A model generated the notes under the pieces. That model was not told the DNA's origin and did no database searches. It saw nothing but the letters and a program-made list of their open reading frames with translations. DNA of 64,000 bases from Ralstonia mannitolilytica (GTDB lineage Bacteria > Pseudomonadota > Gammaproteobacteria > Burkholderiales > Burkholderiaceae), in NCBI RefSeq assembly GCF_905397375.1, contig NZ_CAJPVG010000009.1, forward strand, positions 124,001-188,000. The letters run 5' to 3'. Shown here piece after piece: positions 16,629 to 24,731 of the stretch; position 1 is the first letter of the stretch, and every line of letters starts with the position of its first letter. Position numbers and translations under genes: made by a program.

Positions 16629-17777
16629 ATGAAAATCACCCGCCTGACCACCTACCGCCTGCCTCCGCGCTGGATGTTCCTGAAAGTCGAGACCGACGAG
16701 GGCGTCACCGGCTGGGGCGAGCCCGTCATCGAAGGCCGTGCGCGCACGGTGGAAGCGGCGGTGCACGAGCTGTCCGACTACCTCGTCGGCCAGGACCCGA
16801 GCCGCATCAACGACCTCTGGCAGACCATGTACCGCGCCGGCTTCTACCGCGGCGGGCCGATCCTGATGAGTGCCATCGCCGGCATCGACCAGGCGCTGTG
16901 GGACATCAAGGGCAAGGTGCTGGGCGTGCCGGTGTACGAACTGCTCGGCGGCCTCGTGCGCGACAAGATGCGCACCTACAGCTGGGTCGGCGGCGACCGC
17001 CCGGCCGACGTGATTGCCGGCATGAAGGCGCTGCAGGCCGGCGGCTTCGATCACTTCAAGCTCAACGGCTGCGAAGAGATGGGCATCATCGACACGTCCC
17101 GCGCGGTGGACGCGGCGGTGGCCAAGGTTGCCGAGATCCGCTCGGCGTTTGGCAACACTGTCGAATTCGGGCTGGATTTTCACGGTCGTGTGTCTGCGCC
17201 GATGGCCAGGGTGCTCATCAAGGAGCTGGAGCCGTATCGCCCGCTCTTTATCGAAGAGCCCGTGCTGGCCGAGCAGGCCGAAACCTATGCCCGCCTGGCC
17301 GCCCACACCCATCTGCCCATCGCTGCCGGCGAGCGCATGTTCTCGCGCTTCGACTTCAAGCGGGTGCTGGAGGCAGGCGGGGTGTCGATCCTGCAGCCGG
17401 ACCTGTCTCACGCGGGCGGCATTACCGAATGCGTGAAGATCGCCGCCATGGCCGAGGCTTACGATGTGGCGTTGGCGCCGCATTGCCCGCTTGGCCCCAT
17501 CGCGCTGGCGGCCTGCCTGCACGTGGATTTCGTCAGCTGGAACGCGACGTTGCAGGAACAGAGCATGGGCATCCATTACAACAAGGGCGCCGAACTGCTC
17601 GATTACGTGCGAAACAAGGCCGACTTCGCGCTGGAAGGCGGCTACATCCGCCCGCCGCGCCTGCCCGGCCTGGGCGTGGACATCGACGAGGCGCTGGTCA
17701 TCGAACGCAGCAAGGAAGCCCCCGACTGGCGCAACCCCGTGTGGCGACACGCAGACGGCTCCGTCGCGGAGTGGTAA
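16629..17777 (+). CDS. dgoD: D-galactonate dehydratase DgoD
   Basis: The 382-residue enolase-superfamily protein has the same length as E. coli DgoD. It converts D-galactonate to 2-keto-3-deoxy-galactonate. The magnesium ligands fall at the same numbers: Asp183 (GLDFHGR, with catalytic His185), Glu209 (FIEEPV) and Glu235 (AAGERMFSR). It lies 20 bases after dgoA and is the last gene of the plus-strand sugar series. Confidence 0.96.
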   Translation: MKITRLTTYRLPPRWMFLKVETDEGVTGWGEPVIEGRARTVEAAVHELSDYLVGQDPSRINDLWQTMYRAGFYRGGPILMSAIAGIDQALWDIKGKVLGVPVYELLGGLVRDKMRTYSWVGGDRPADVIAGMKALQAGGFDHFKLNGCEEMGIIDTSRAVDAAVAKVAEIRSAFGNTVEFGLDFHGRVSAPMARVLIKELEPYRPLFIEEPVLAEQAETYARLAAHTHLPIAAGERMFSRFDFKRVLEAGGVSILQPDLSHAGGITECVKIAAMAEAYDVALAPHCPLGPIALAACLHVDFVSWNATLQEQSMGIHYNKGAELLDYVRNKADFALEGGYIRPPRLPGLGVDIDEALVIERSKEAPDWRNPVWRHADGSVAEW

Positions 17778-17819
17778 GCCGGGCGGGGGAGGGCAGCGGG
17801 CGGGCCGAAGATCGCCAAA

Positions 17820-17854
17820 ACGGCCCCAGCCGGGCCGTGTCGGTCTGGTAAAAT
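17820..17854 (+). promoter_or_regulatory. Hairpin and extended -10 promoter before tkt
   Basis: A 7-bp dyad (ACGGCCC/GGGCCGT, loop CAGCC, 17820-17838) follows dgoD. It has no T-run, so it is either a weak terminator or a tkt operator. TGGTAAAAT (17846-17854) is a good extended -10 with GC-rich discriminator CGCGG; no convincing -35 was found. The same 14 bases (TGGTAAAATCGCGG) precede purB. Confidence 0.6.
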
Positions 17855-17895
17855 CGCGGTTTTCCCGCCTACCGTCTTTCCGCCCGCAGGTTCGC

Positions 17896-19911
17896 ATGAC
17901 CGCCCCCGCACTCCACTCGAATACGACCCAGCCCACCCAGCTGATGGCCAATGCCATCCGCGTGCTTGCCATGGACGCCGTCCAGCAGGCCAACTCTGGC
18001 CACCCCGGCGCGCCGATGGGCATGGCTGACATCGCCGTGGCACTGTGGAGTCGCCACCTGCGGCACAACCCGCTGAACCCGCGCTGGCCCGATCGCGACC
18101 GCTTCGTGCTGTCCAACGGCCACGGCTCGATGCTGATCTACGCGCTGCTGCACCTGACCGGCTATGACCTGCCGATGTCGGAACTGAAGAACTTCCGCCA
18201 GTTGCACAGCAAGACCGCCGGCCACCCCGAATACGGCATCACCCCGGGCGTCGAGACGACGACCGGCCCGCTGGGCCAGGGCATCACCAACGCCGTCGGC
18301 ATGGCACTGGCCGAGCGCCTCCTGGGCCAGGAGTTCAACCGCCCCGGCTTTGACATCGTCAACCACCACACCTACGTCTTCCTGGGCGACGGCTGCCTGA
18401 TGGAAGGCATCAGCCACGAAGCCTGCTCGCTGGCCGGCACGCTCAAGCTGAACAAGCTGATCGCGCTGTGGGACGACAACGGCATCTCGATCGACGGCGA
18501 CGTCGTCCACTGGTTCAACGACGACACCCCGAAGCGCTTCGAAGCGTACGGCTGGAACGTGATCCGCGCCGTGGACGGCCACAACGTCGACGCCGTGGAC
18601 GCCGCCATTGCCGAAGCGAAGAAGTCCGACAAGCCGACGCTGATCTGCTGCCGCACCGTGATCGGCAAGGGCGCGCCGAACAAGCAAGGCGGCCACGACG
18701 TGCATGGCGCCCCGCTGGGCGGGGTGGAAATTGCCGCTGCGCGTGAAGCGCTGGCCTGGCCGCACGCCCCGTTCGAAGTGCCGCAAGCCGTGTACGACGC
18801 GTGGGACGCCAAGGGCCAGGGCCAGGCGCTGGAGAAGGCCTGGAATGCGCTGTTCGATGCCTATTCCGACCGCTACCCGGCCGAAGCCGAGCAATTCGAG
18901 CGCCGCATGCGCGGCGAACTGCCCGCCAGCTTTGAAAAGGCCGTCGACGCGTTCATCGAGAAGTGCGAACTCAAGGCCGAGACCATCGCCACGCGCAAGG
19001 CGAGCCAGAACACCCTCGAAGCGTACGGTCCGGTGCTGGGCGAACTGCTGGGCGGCTCGGCCGACCTGACGGGCTCGAACCTGACCAACTGGAGCGGCAG
19101 CAAGGCCGTGCGTGTGGACGCCTGGGGCAACCACATCAACTACGGCGTGCGCGAGTTCGGCATGAGCGCCATCATGAACGGCATCGCGCTGCACGGCGGT
19201 TACATCCCGTACGGCGGCACGTTCCTGACGTTCTCCGACTACAGCCGCAACGCGCTGCGCATGGCCGCGCTGATGAAGATCCGCTCGATCTTCGTCTTTA
19301 CGCACGACTCCATCGGCCTGGGCGAAGACGGCCCGACGCACCAGTCGATCGAGCACGTCGCCAGCCTGCGCCTGATCCCCAACATGGATGTCTGGCGTCC
19401 GGCCGACACCACCGAAACCGCCGTGGCCTGGGCTGCCGCCATCGAGCGCCAGCATGGCCCGAGCTGCCTGATCTTCAGCCGCCAGAACCTGCCGTTCCAG
19501 GCGCGCAATCCGGCCACGCGCGAGGCCATTGCGCGCGGCGGCTATGTGCTCCGCGATGCCGCCAACGGCAAGCCGGACGTGGTCATCATCGCCACCGGCT
19601 CGGAAGTCGGCCTGGCCGTCGGTGCAGCCGACCAGCTCGCCGCCGAGGGCATTCACGCGCGCGTGGTGTCGATTCCGTCCACCACGGTGTTCGACAAGCA
19701 GGACGCCGCGTACAAGGCCGGTGTGCTGCCGCATGGCGTGCCGCGCATTGCCGTCGAAGCCGGTGTGACCGACTTCTGGTGGAAGTACCAGGTGCAGGCC
19801 GTGGTGGGCATCGACACGTTCGGTGAATCCGCCCCGGCAGGCGTGCTGTTCAAGCACTTCGGCTTCACGGTCGAGAACGTGGCGAACACCGCCAAGAGCG
19901 TCATTGCCTAA
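17896..19911 (+). CDS. tkt: Transketolase
   Basis: The 671-residue thiamine-diphosphate enzyme of the pentose phosphate/Calvin cycle moves two-carbon units between sugar phosphates. The N-terminal domain has NSGHPGAPMGMADIA and the cofactor site GDGCLMEGISHEACSLAG. The middle domain has REFGMSAIMNGIALHGG and SIGLGEDGPTHQ. The ATG at 17896 gives the normal family N-terminus; the longer frame starts inside dgoD. It is followed by gapA, a common Burkholderiales pairing. Its own promoter lies just upstream. Confidence 0.96.
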   Translation: MTAPALHSNTTQPTQLMANAIRVLAMDAVQQANSGHPGAPMGMADIAVALWSRHLRHNPLNPRWPDRDRFVLSNGHGSMLIYALLHLTGYDLPMSELKNFRQLHSKTAGHPEYGITPGVETTTGPLGQGITNAVGMALAERLLGQEFNRPGFDIVNHHTYVFLGDGCLMEGISHEACSLAGTLKLNKLIALWDDNGISIDGDVVHWFNDDTPKRFEAYGWNVIRAVDGHNVDAVDAAIAEAKKSDKPTLICCRTVIGKGAPNKQGGHDVHGAPLGGVEIAAAREALAWPHAPFEVPQAVYDAWDAKGQGQALEKAWNALFDAYSDRYPAEAEQFERRMRGELPASFEKAVDAFIEKCELKAETIATRKASQNTLEAYGPVLGELLGGSADLTGSNLTNWSGSKAVRVDAWGNHINYGVREFGMSAIMNGIALHGGYIPYGGTFLTFSDYSRNALRMAALMKIRSIFVFTHDSIGLGEDGPTHQSIEHVASLRLIPNMDVWRPADTTETAVAWAAAIERQHGPSCLIFSRQNLPFQARNPATREAIARGGYVLRDAANGKPDVVIIATGSEVGLAVGAADQLAAEGIHARVVSIPSTTVFDKQDAAYKAGVLPHGVPRIAVEAGVTDFWWKYQVQAVVGIDTFGESAPAGVLFKHFGFTVENVANTAKSVIA

Positions 19912-19924
19912 CTGAATTTGCGCG

Positions 19925-19947
19925 CGCGGCACCCACGAGGTGCCGCG
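19925..19947 (+). terminator. Hairpin between tkt and gap
   Basis: A 9-bp stem (CGCGGCACC/GGTGCCGCG) with pentaloop CACGA is followed by TTGCTTTC rather than a full T-run. It may be a weak terminator or a leader structure of gap. A hairpin with the same loop and a similar 3' flank occurs after proA. Confidence 0.55.
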
Positions 19948-19988
19948 TTGCTTTCGTCGATTTCTTTTCTGCTATCAGGAGACTGACC

Positions 19989-20987
19989 ATGACCATCAAG
20001 ATCGGCATCAATGGCTTCGGCCGCATCGGACGCATGGTGTTCCGCGCCGCCGTCGCCAACTTCAAGGACATCGAAGTCGTTGCCATCAACGACCTGCTCG
20101 AGCCGGACTATCTGGCGTACATGCTGAAGTACGACTCGGTGCACGGCCGCTTCGAGGGTGAAGTCTCGGTCGACGGCAACACGCTGGTCGTCAACGGCAA
20201 GAAGATCCGCCTGACCGCGGTCAAGGATCCGGCCGAACTGAAGTGGGGCGAAGTCGGCGCAGACGTGGTGGTCGAATCCACCGGCATCTTCCTGACCAAG
20301 GAAGGCGCACAGAAGCACATCGACGCAGGCGCCAAGAAGGTGATCATGTCGGCCCCGTCGAAGGACGACACCCCGATGTTCGTGTATGGCGTGAACCACG
20401 AAACGTACAAGGGCGAGGCGATCATCTCGAACGCTTCGTGCACGACCAACTGCCTGGCACCGGTTGCCAAGGTGCTGAACGACAAGTGGGGCATCAAGCG
20501 CGGTCTGATGACGACCGTGCACGCTGCCACCGCCACGCAGAAGACCGTTGACGGCCCGTCCAACAAGGACTGGCGCGGCGGCCGCGGCATCCTGGAGAAC
20601 ATCATCCCGTCCTCCACCGGCGCCGCCAAGGCCGTGGGCGTGGTGATCCCGCAGCTGAACAAGAAGTTGACCGGCATGTCGTTCCGCGTGCCGACCTCCG
20701 ACGTGTCGGTGGTCGACCTGACCGTCGAGCTGGAAAAGTCCGCCACGTACGACGAAATCTGCGCCGAAATGAAGGCGCAGAGCGAAGGCGCCCTGAAGGG
20801 CGTGCTCGGCTACACCGAGGACAAGGTCGTCGCTACGGATTTCCGCGGCGATGCGCGCACCTCGATCTTCGACGCCGAAGCCGGTATCGCGCTGGACGGC
20901 ACCTTCATCAAGGTCGTGAGCTGGTACGACAACGAATGGGGCTACTCGAACAAGGTGCTCGAAATGGCCCGCGTGGTGGCAAAGTAA
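19989..20987 (+). CDS. gapA: Glyceraldehyde-3-phosphate dehydrogenase, type I
   Basis: The 332-residue NAD-dependent enzyme of glycolysis/gluconeogenesis starts with the Rossmann fold IKIGINGFGRIGRMVFRA. The catalytic cysteine is Cys151 in SNASCTTNCLAP, paired with His178 (TTVHAATATQ). SWYDNEWGYSNKVLEM closes the protein. AGGAGACTGACC precedes the ATG at 19989. It lies 77 bases after tkt and ends at a strong terminator. Confidence 0.97.
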   Translation: MTIKIGINGFGRIGRMVFRAAVANFKDIEVVAINDLLEPDYLAYMLKYDSVHGRFEGEVSVDGNTLVVNGKKIRLTAVKDPAELKWGEVGADVVVESTGIFLTKEGAQKHIDAGAKKVIMSAPSKDDTPMFVYGVNHETYKGEAIISNASCTTNCLAPVAKVLNDKWGIKRGLMTTVHAATATQKTVDGPSNKDWRGGRGILENIIPSSTGAAKAVGVVIPQLNKKLTGMSFRVPTSDVSVVDLTVELEKSATYDEICAEMKAQSEGALKGVLGYTEDKVVATDFRGDARTSIFDAEAGIALDGTFIKVVSWYDNEWGYSNKVLEMARVVAK

Positions 20988-21007
20988 GCCGGTACGCCGC
21001 CCAGGAA

Positions 21008-21037
21008 AAAACGCGCCTTCGGGCGCGTTTTCTTTTA
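21008..21037 (+). terminator. Intrinsic terminator of gapA
   Basis: A 10-bp perfect stem (AAAACGCGCC/GGCGCGTTTT) with stable UUCG tetraloop is followed by TCTTTT. This is a textbook Rho-independent terminator. Confidence 0.93.
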
Positions 21038-21135
21038 ACCGGTGGCCGGCATTCCTTCGGCCAGCGGCGCTTTTTTTGTTATACAGTTGGAGGAAAACGT
21101 TTGCAGCGGGGTCAACCGGACGTGCGCGTCCATTG

Positions 21136-21185
21136 GAATTTGCTTTGAAATTCGGGTTGCCTTCCGTACACTGAACAAATACTAC
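21136..21185 (+). promoter_or_regulatory. Inverted repeat plus sigma70-like promoter before a LysR gene
   Basis: GAATTT-N6-AAATTC (21136-21153) lies directly upstream of TTGCCT (21157-21162), a 17-bp spacer and TACTAC (21180-21185). The arrangement is the usual place for a LysR site next to a -35 box, so autoregulation is likely. Confidence 0.5.
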
Positions 21186-21279
21186 ATTCGGGTGCGGCAA
21201 CCGCGTCTGCCGCGCCGGGCCCATTGCCTCGGCAATGGTTGCCCCTGCACCTTCCAATGTGTCTGAGCCAAGGCGTCCC

Positions 21280-22329
21280 ATGGTCAACGTCGATACCAAA
21301 CTGTTGGTGATTTTTGTCGAGCTGCTCAGCAAGCGGAACGCCACCTACGTGGCAGAAAAGATGCACATGACGGCGCCGGCGGTGTCGCATTCGCTGGGCC
21401 GCCTGCGGGAAATCTTCGATGATCCCCTCTTCATTCGTGTTCCGCACGGGCTGACCCCGACCCCCAAGGCGCTGGAACTCGGCCCGAAGGTCCGCGAGAT
21501 GCTCGATCTGTGGGCCGCCATCAACGAGGGCGATATCGCCGCGTTCGAGCCGGCCGAGGCGACGGGCACCTTCAACATCAGCTTTGCCGGCACGCTCGGC
21601 GATGCCTTGTTCGACCGCTTCCTGCTGCGCATCAAGCGCCTCGCGCCGGGCCTGCAGGTCCGGCTGACCGAGTCGTCGTCGTGGGAGGCCGACGTGGCCG
21701 CCATGCGCGCCAATGAGCTCGATCTGGCGTTCTCGCCGTTCCCGACGCGCCATCCCGAGATCGTGGAAGAGGTCGTGACCTCCTTCAACATGTGGGTCTG
21801 CGCACGCAAGGGCCACCCGATCCTGGGCAATGGCTGCACGCTCGAGCAGTACCTCGACTGCGAGCACATCTTCGTGGCGCAGGGCAGCCCCGGCGCCCGC
21901 GTCGCGCCGTCGCTGATCCCGCTCGACTACGCCTTGCAGCAGCGCGGGCTCAAGCGCAATTCGACCATGACCGTGCACGGCTGGCGCACGCAGGCCGAGG
22001 TGGCGGCGCAAACCGACATGATCTTCACGGTCAATTCGCTGATGAAAGAGCTGGTCTGCCAGACGTACGAGCTGAACGCCTTCCCGCTGCCCACCGAACT
22101 CGAAACCGTCCTTGGCCTGAACATGCTGTGGCACCGTAGCCGCAACACGCACCCGATGCTCGTGTGGGCGCGCCAGTTGTTCAAGCAGGTCGTGGCCGAA
22201 TACACAGGGCAGCCCGTGGATGCCTCAGGTCATCCGACGCTGCCGTCCGATGGCTCCGGCAAGGGCAAGGCTGCCAGGAGCAGCAAGGGGGATCCGGAAA
22301 AGGAGGGTGAGACGCGGTTGTCCGTGTGA
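21280..22329 (+). CDS. LysR-family transcriptional regulator (NodD/LeuO-like branch)
   Basis: The 349-residue regulator has its HTH at about residues 9-65 (NATYVAEKMHMTAPAVSHSL, then FDDPLFIRVPHGLTPT), which is the NodD/LeuO-like version. The effector domain follows from about residue 95. A hydrophilic tail of some 35 residues, rich in Gly, Lys, Ser and Glu, extends past the usual end. Start 21280 (MVNVDTKLL) was chosen over the longer frame because it fits the family; AAGGCG precedes it. Target genes are unknown. The gapA terminator isolates it upstream. Confidence 0.85.
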   Translation: MVNVDTKLLVIFVELLSKRNATYVAEKMHMTAPAVSHSLGRLREIFDDPLFIRVPHGLTPTPKALELGPKVREMLDLWAAINEGDIAAFEPAEATGTFNISFAGTLGDALFDRFLLRIKRLAPGLQVRLTESSSWEADVAAMRANELDLAFSPFPTRHPEIVEEVVTSFNMWVCARKGHPILGNGCTLEQYLDCEHIFVAQGSPGARVAPSLIPLDYALQQRGLKRNSTMTVHGWRTQAEVAAQTDMIFTVNSLMKELVCQTYELNAFPLPTELETVLGLNMLWHRSRNTHPMLVWARQLFKQVVAEYTGQPVDASGHPTLPSDGSGKGKAARSSKGDPEKEGETRLSV

Positions 22330-22351
22330 CCCGCGCTTCCCGCCTCAACAA

Positions 22352-22385
22352 AAACGGCCGCAGATGAAGCGGCCGTTTCTTTTTC
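22352..22385. terminator. Bidirectional terminator between LysR gene and fur
   Basis: A perfect 10-bp stem (AAACGGCCGC/GCGGCCGTTT) with a 7-base loop AGATGAA is followed by TCTTTTT on the plus strand. The A-rich 5' flank serves fur on the other strand. Confidence 0.9.
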
Positions 22386-22399
22386 CCCGGAGCAATGCG

Positions 22400-22831
22400 T
22401 CAGCGTTTCGGGCGGTGCGGGCAGGGCTCTTTCGTGCAGTTGCCGTAGAGCGACAGCGCGTGTTCCTGCAGCGCGAAGCCGCGTGCGCGGGCAATGCTCT
22501 GCTGGCGCTGCTCGATCTCGGCATCGAAGAATTCTTCCACGCGGCCGCAATCGAGGCACACCAGATGGTCATGGTGCTTGCCTTCGTTGAGTTCATAGAT
22601 CGCCTTGCCGGATTCGAAGTTGTTGCGCGACAGCAGGCCCGCCTGCTCGAACTGCGTGAGGACGCGATAGACCGTGGCCAGGCCAATGTCCATGTGTTCC
22701 GCGAGCAGGATGCGGTACACGTCTTCAGCGCTCATGTGGCGCTCATCGCTGGTCTGAAAGATCTCGAGAATCTTCAACCGCGGCACCGTGGCTTTCAGAC
22801 CGATGTTCTTGAGGTCTGCAGGACTCGGCAT
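22400..22831 (-). CDS. fur: Ferric uptake regulator Fur
   Basis: The 143-residue iron-sensing repressor starts MPSPADLKNIGLKATVPRLK. Its winged helix includes HMSAEDVYRILL and GLATVYRVLTQFEQAGL. The regulatory metal site HHDH (86-89) is followed by CLDC (Cys92, Cys95), and the C-terminus has further cysteines (NCTKEPCP). With Fe(II) it binds Fur boxes and shuts off iron uptake; the TonB receptor at 42.7 kb is a possible target. The fur/bamE divergent arrangement is typical of beta-proteobacteria. Confidence 0.97.
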   Translation of the reverse strand: MPSPADLKNIGLKATVPRLKILEIFQTSDERHMSAEDVYRILLAEHMDIGLATVYRVLTQFEQAGLLSRNNFESGKAIYELNEGKHHDHLVCLDCGRVEEFFDAEIEQRQQSIARARGFALQEHALSLYGNCTKEPCPHRPKR

Positions 22832-22849
22832 GCGCCAGGCTCCCTAGAG

Positions 22850-22855
22850 TACAAT
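22850..22855 (+). promoter_or_regulatory. Probable -10 box for bamE
   Basis: TACAAT lies in the 154-bp space between fur and bamE, 130 bases before the bamE start. No clear -35 element was found. The long leader is compatible with regulation but nothing specific was recognised. Confidence 0.45.
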
Positions 22856-22985
22856 GTTCGGATATTCCAATCATAAGGGTTTTGGCGATAAAAGTCCCAT
22901 TGACGGGCCTGCCTCAGGTGCCCGGGCCGTCGCCAGAACCCCCCGTGCCGGGCTTGCCCCGGAACCGTTTGAAGGCCGATCGCTC

Positions 22986-23642
22986 ATGACCTTTTCCTTT
23001 GCGCGCAGTCCTGCCCGTTTTGCCCATGTCGCCCGTCGCGGCGGCCTGTTGATGGGCGCCATGCTCGCCGCGTCGGCGTTGCTGGCCGGGTGCGGCACCT
23101 ATGACAGCACCACGCGCAGGATCGCGAATGCCATCACGCCGTATCGCATCGATATCGTGCAGGGCAACTTCGTGTCGCGCGAGCAGGCCGCACAGCTCAA
23201 AGAAGGCATGACGCGCGACCAGGTGCGCTTCGTGCTCGGTTCGCCGCTGCTGACCGACATGTTCCACGCCAACCGCTGGGACTACATCTTCTCGTTCAAG
23301 CGCGGCAATACCAACGTCGTGCAGGAGCGCAAGCTGACGGTGTGGTTCGACGGCGATCGCCTGGCTAAATGGGCCGGGGCTGAAGACCTGCCGTCGGAGC
23401 AGGACCTGATTGCCGAGATCGACGGCATCAAGCGTCCGAAGAAGGACGCTGCCCAGGCCGCTGCAGCGGCGGGCGCAGCGCCGGCATCGCGTGCGCCGTC
23501 CATCCCGTCGGCCGAAGTGAGCGACCGTGTGCAATCGACCGCCGGCTCGAAGAACAACGTCGACGTGACGCTGCCGGAGCGCCGCAGCGGCGGCGGTGGC
23601 ACGGATACCAGCGTTCCGCCGCCGGCCACCCAATCGCAGTAA
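22986..23642 (+). CDS. bamE: Outer-membrane assembly lipoprotein BamE (OmlA/SmpA)
   Basis: The 218-residue lipoprotein of the BAM complex has lipobox LLAGC with the acylated Cys36. The SmpA/OmlA domain follows at about residues 55-140 (YRIDIVQGNFVSREQAAQLK, GMTRDQVRFVLGSPLL, HANRWDYIF). The last 75 residues form an Ala/Pro/Ser/Gly-rich tail absent from the 113-residue enteric protein. The ATG at 22986 gives a proper signal peptide; the frame is open for 44 codons upstream without one. Confidence 0.93.
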   Translation: MTFSFARSPARFAHVARRGGLLMGAMLAASALLAGCGTYDSTTRRIANAITPYRIDIVQGNFVSREQAAQLKEGMTRDQVRFVLGSPLLTDMFHANRWDYIFSFKRGNTNVVQERKLTVWFDGDRLAKWAGAEDLPSEQDLIAEIDGIKRPKKDAAQAAAAAGAAPASRAPSIPSAEVSDRVQSTAGSKNNVDVTLPERRSGGGGTDTSVPPPATQSQ

Positions 23643-23693
23643 ACGCCGTGAAGCGCGCATAGCCAGCGCGCCGGCATCACGACTTCGAGCGAG

Positions 23694-23714
23694 CGGCGGA
23701 CGGGTTCCGCCGCT
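23694..23714 (+). terminator. Weak terminator-like hairpin after bamE
   Basis: An 8-bp stem GCGGCGGA/TCCGCCGC with a 5-base loop is followed by TTGTGCGTTTT. It may end bamE transcription partially before dapB. Confidence 0.45.
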
Positions 23715-23765
23715 TGTGCGTTTTACAGACCGTTTCCCCTTTTGCAGCTTTTCGCTTCCACCGAC

Positions 23766-24557
23766 ATGAAAATCGCGATTGCAGGCGCCTCGGGCCGCAT
23801 GGGCCAGATGCTGATCGACACCGTATTGCGCACCCCCGGCGTGACGCTGGGCGCTGCGCTGGATCGTCCGGGCAGCGATGCCGTGGGGCAGGACGCCGGC
23901 GCTAGGCTTGGCAAGGCCACGGGCGTGATCGTGACCGACGATGTGCGCGCAGGCCTGTCGCAGGCTGACGTGCTGATCGATTTCACCCGCCCTGACGCGA
24001 CGATCCACCACCTGGACATCGCGCGTGAACTCGGCAAGGCCGTGGTGATCGGCACCACCGGCTTCACGGCCGAGCAGAAGGCCAGCTTCAAGACCTACGG
24101 CGAGTCGATCGGCGTGGTCTGGGCGCCCAACATGAGCGTGGGCGTGAACGCCACGTTCAAGCTGATCGAAGTGGCGGCCAAGATCCTGGCGCAGGGCTAC
24201 GATGTCGAGATCATCGAGGCACACCACAAGCATAAGATCGATGCGCCGTCGGGCACCGCGCTCAAGATGGGCGAGATCGTGGCCGAGGCGCAGGGCACCC
24301 GGCTGTCCGACCGCGCCGTCTATGCGCGCGAAGGCGAGACCGGCCCGCGCGAGCTGGGCACCATCGGCTTTGCCACCGTGCGCGGTGGCGACATCGTCGG
24401 CGACCACACCGTGCTGTTTGCCGGCGAAGGCGAGCGCATCGAGATCACGCATCGCTCCAACACGCGGCAGTCGTATGCCGAGGGCGCGGTGCGCGCAGCG
24501 GTGTTCGTGGCCGGCAAGAAGGGCCTGTACGACATGAACGACGTGCTGGGCCTGTAA
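23766..24557 (+). CDS. dapB: 4-hydroxy-tetrahydrodipicolinate reductase DapB
   Basis: The 263-residue NAD(P)H-dependent enzyme of lysine/diaminopimelate synthesis has nucleotide-binding loop AGASGRMGQM at the N-terminus. It then has DFTRPDATIHH, GTTGFTAEQK and the catalytic segment EAHHKHKIDAPSGTALKMGE. Length and motifs match the family. Start 23766 (MKIAIAGA) is the family N-terminus. It is followed by a hairpin and the independent leuS promoter. Confidence 0.96.
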   Translation: MKIAIAGASGRMGQMLIDTVLRTPGVTLGAALDRPGSDAVGQDAGARLGKATGVIVTDDVRAGLSQADVLIDFTRPDATIHHLDIARELGKAVVIGTTGFTAEQKASFKTYGESIGVVWAPNMSVGVNATFKLIEVAAKILAQGYDVEIIEAHHKHKIDAPSGTALKMGEIVAEAQGTRLSDRAVYAREGETGPRELGTIGFATVRGGDIVGDHTVLFAGEGERIEITHRSNTRQSYAEGAVRAAVFVAGKKGLYDMNDVLGL

Positions 24558-24572
24558 CAAGCGCACAAAAAG

Positions 24573-24602
24573 AGGCGCCGGCAGGCCTGTTCGGCGCCTT
24601 CT
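24573..24602 (+). terminator. Probable dapB terminator
   Basis: AGGCGCC (24573-24579) pairs with GGCGCCT (24593-24599), loop 13 bases, followed by TCTTG. It has an A-run before and a short T-rich stretch after. Confidence 0.6.
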
Positions 24603-24642
24603 TGCGCCGTTGCCGCGGCTCCGGCGGGGCGGGTGGCGACGG

Positions 24643-24648
24643 TATAAT
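24643..24648 (+). promoter_or_regulatory. -10 box of leuS promoter
   Basis: A perfect TATAAT in GGTATAATCGGGCC lies 84 bases before the leuS ATG. No good -35 was found. The GGTANAATCG context recurs before other housekeeping genes here. Confidence 0.65.
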
Positions 24649-24731
24649 CGGGCCTTTTCCGTTATCCAATCCGGCCGCGCGCGCAGGCGCCGCGGCTGCA
24701 ATCGCCCGCAGCATCCGGGCGTTCCGTCACC

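Noticed and set aside
17869..19932. Minus-strand frame of 687 codons
   Set aside because: Exact antisense shadow of transketolase.
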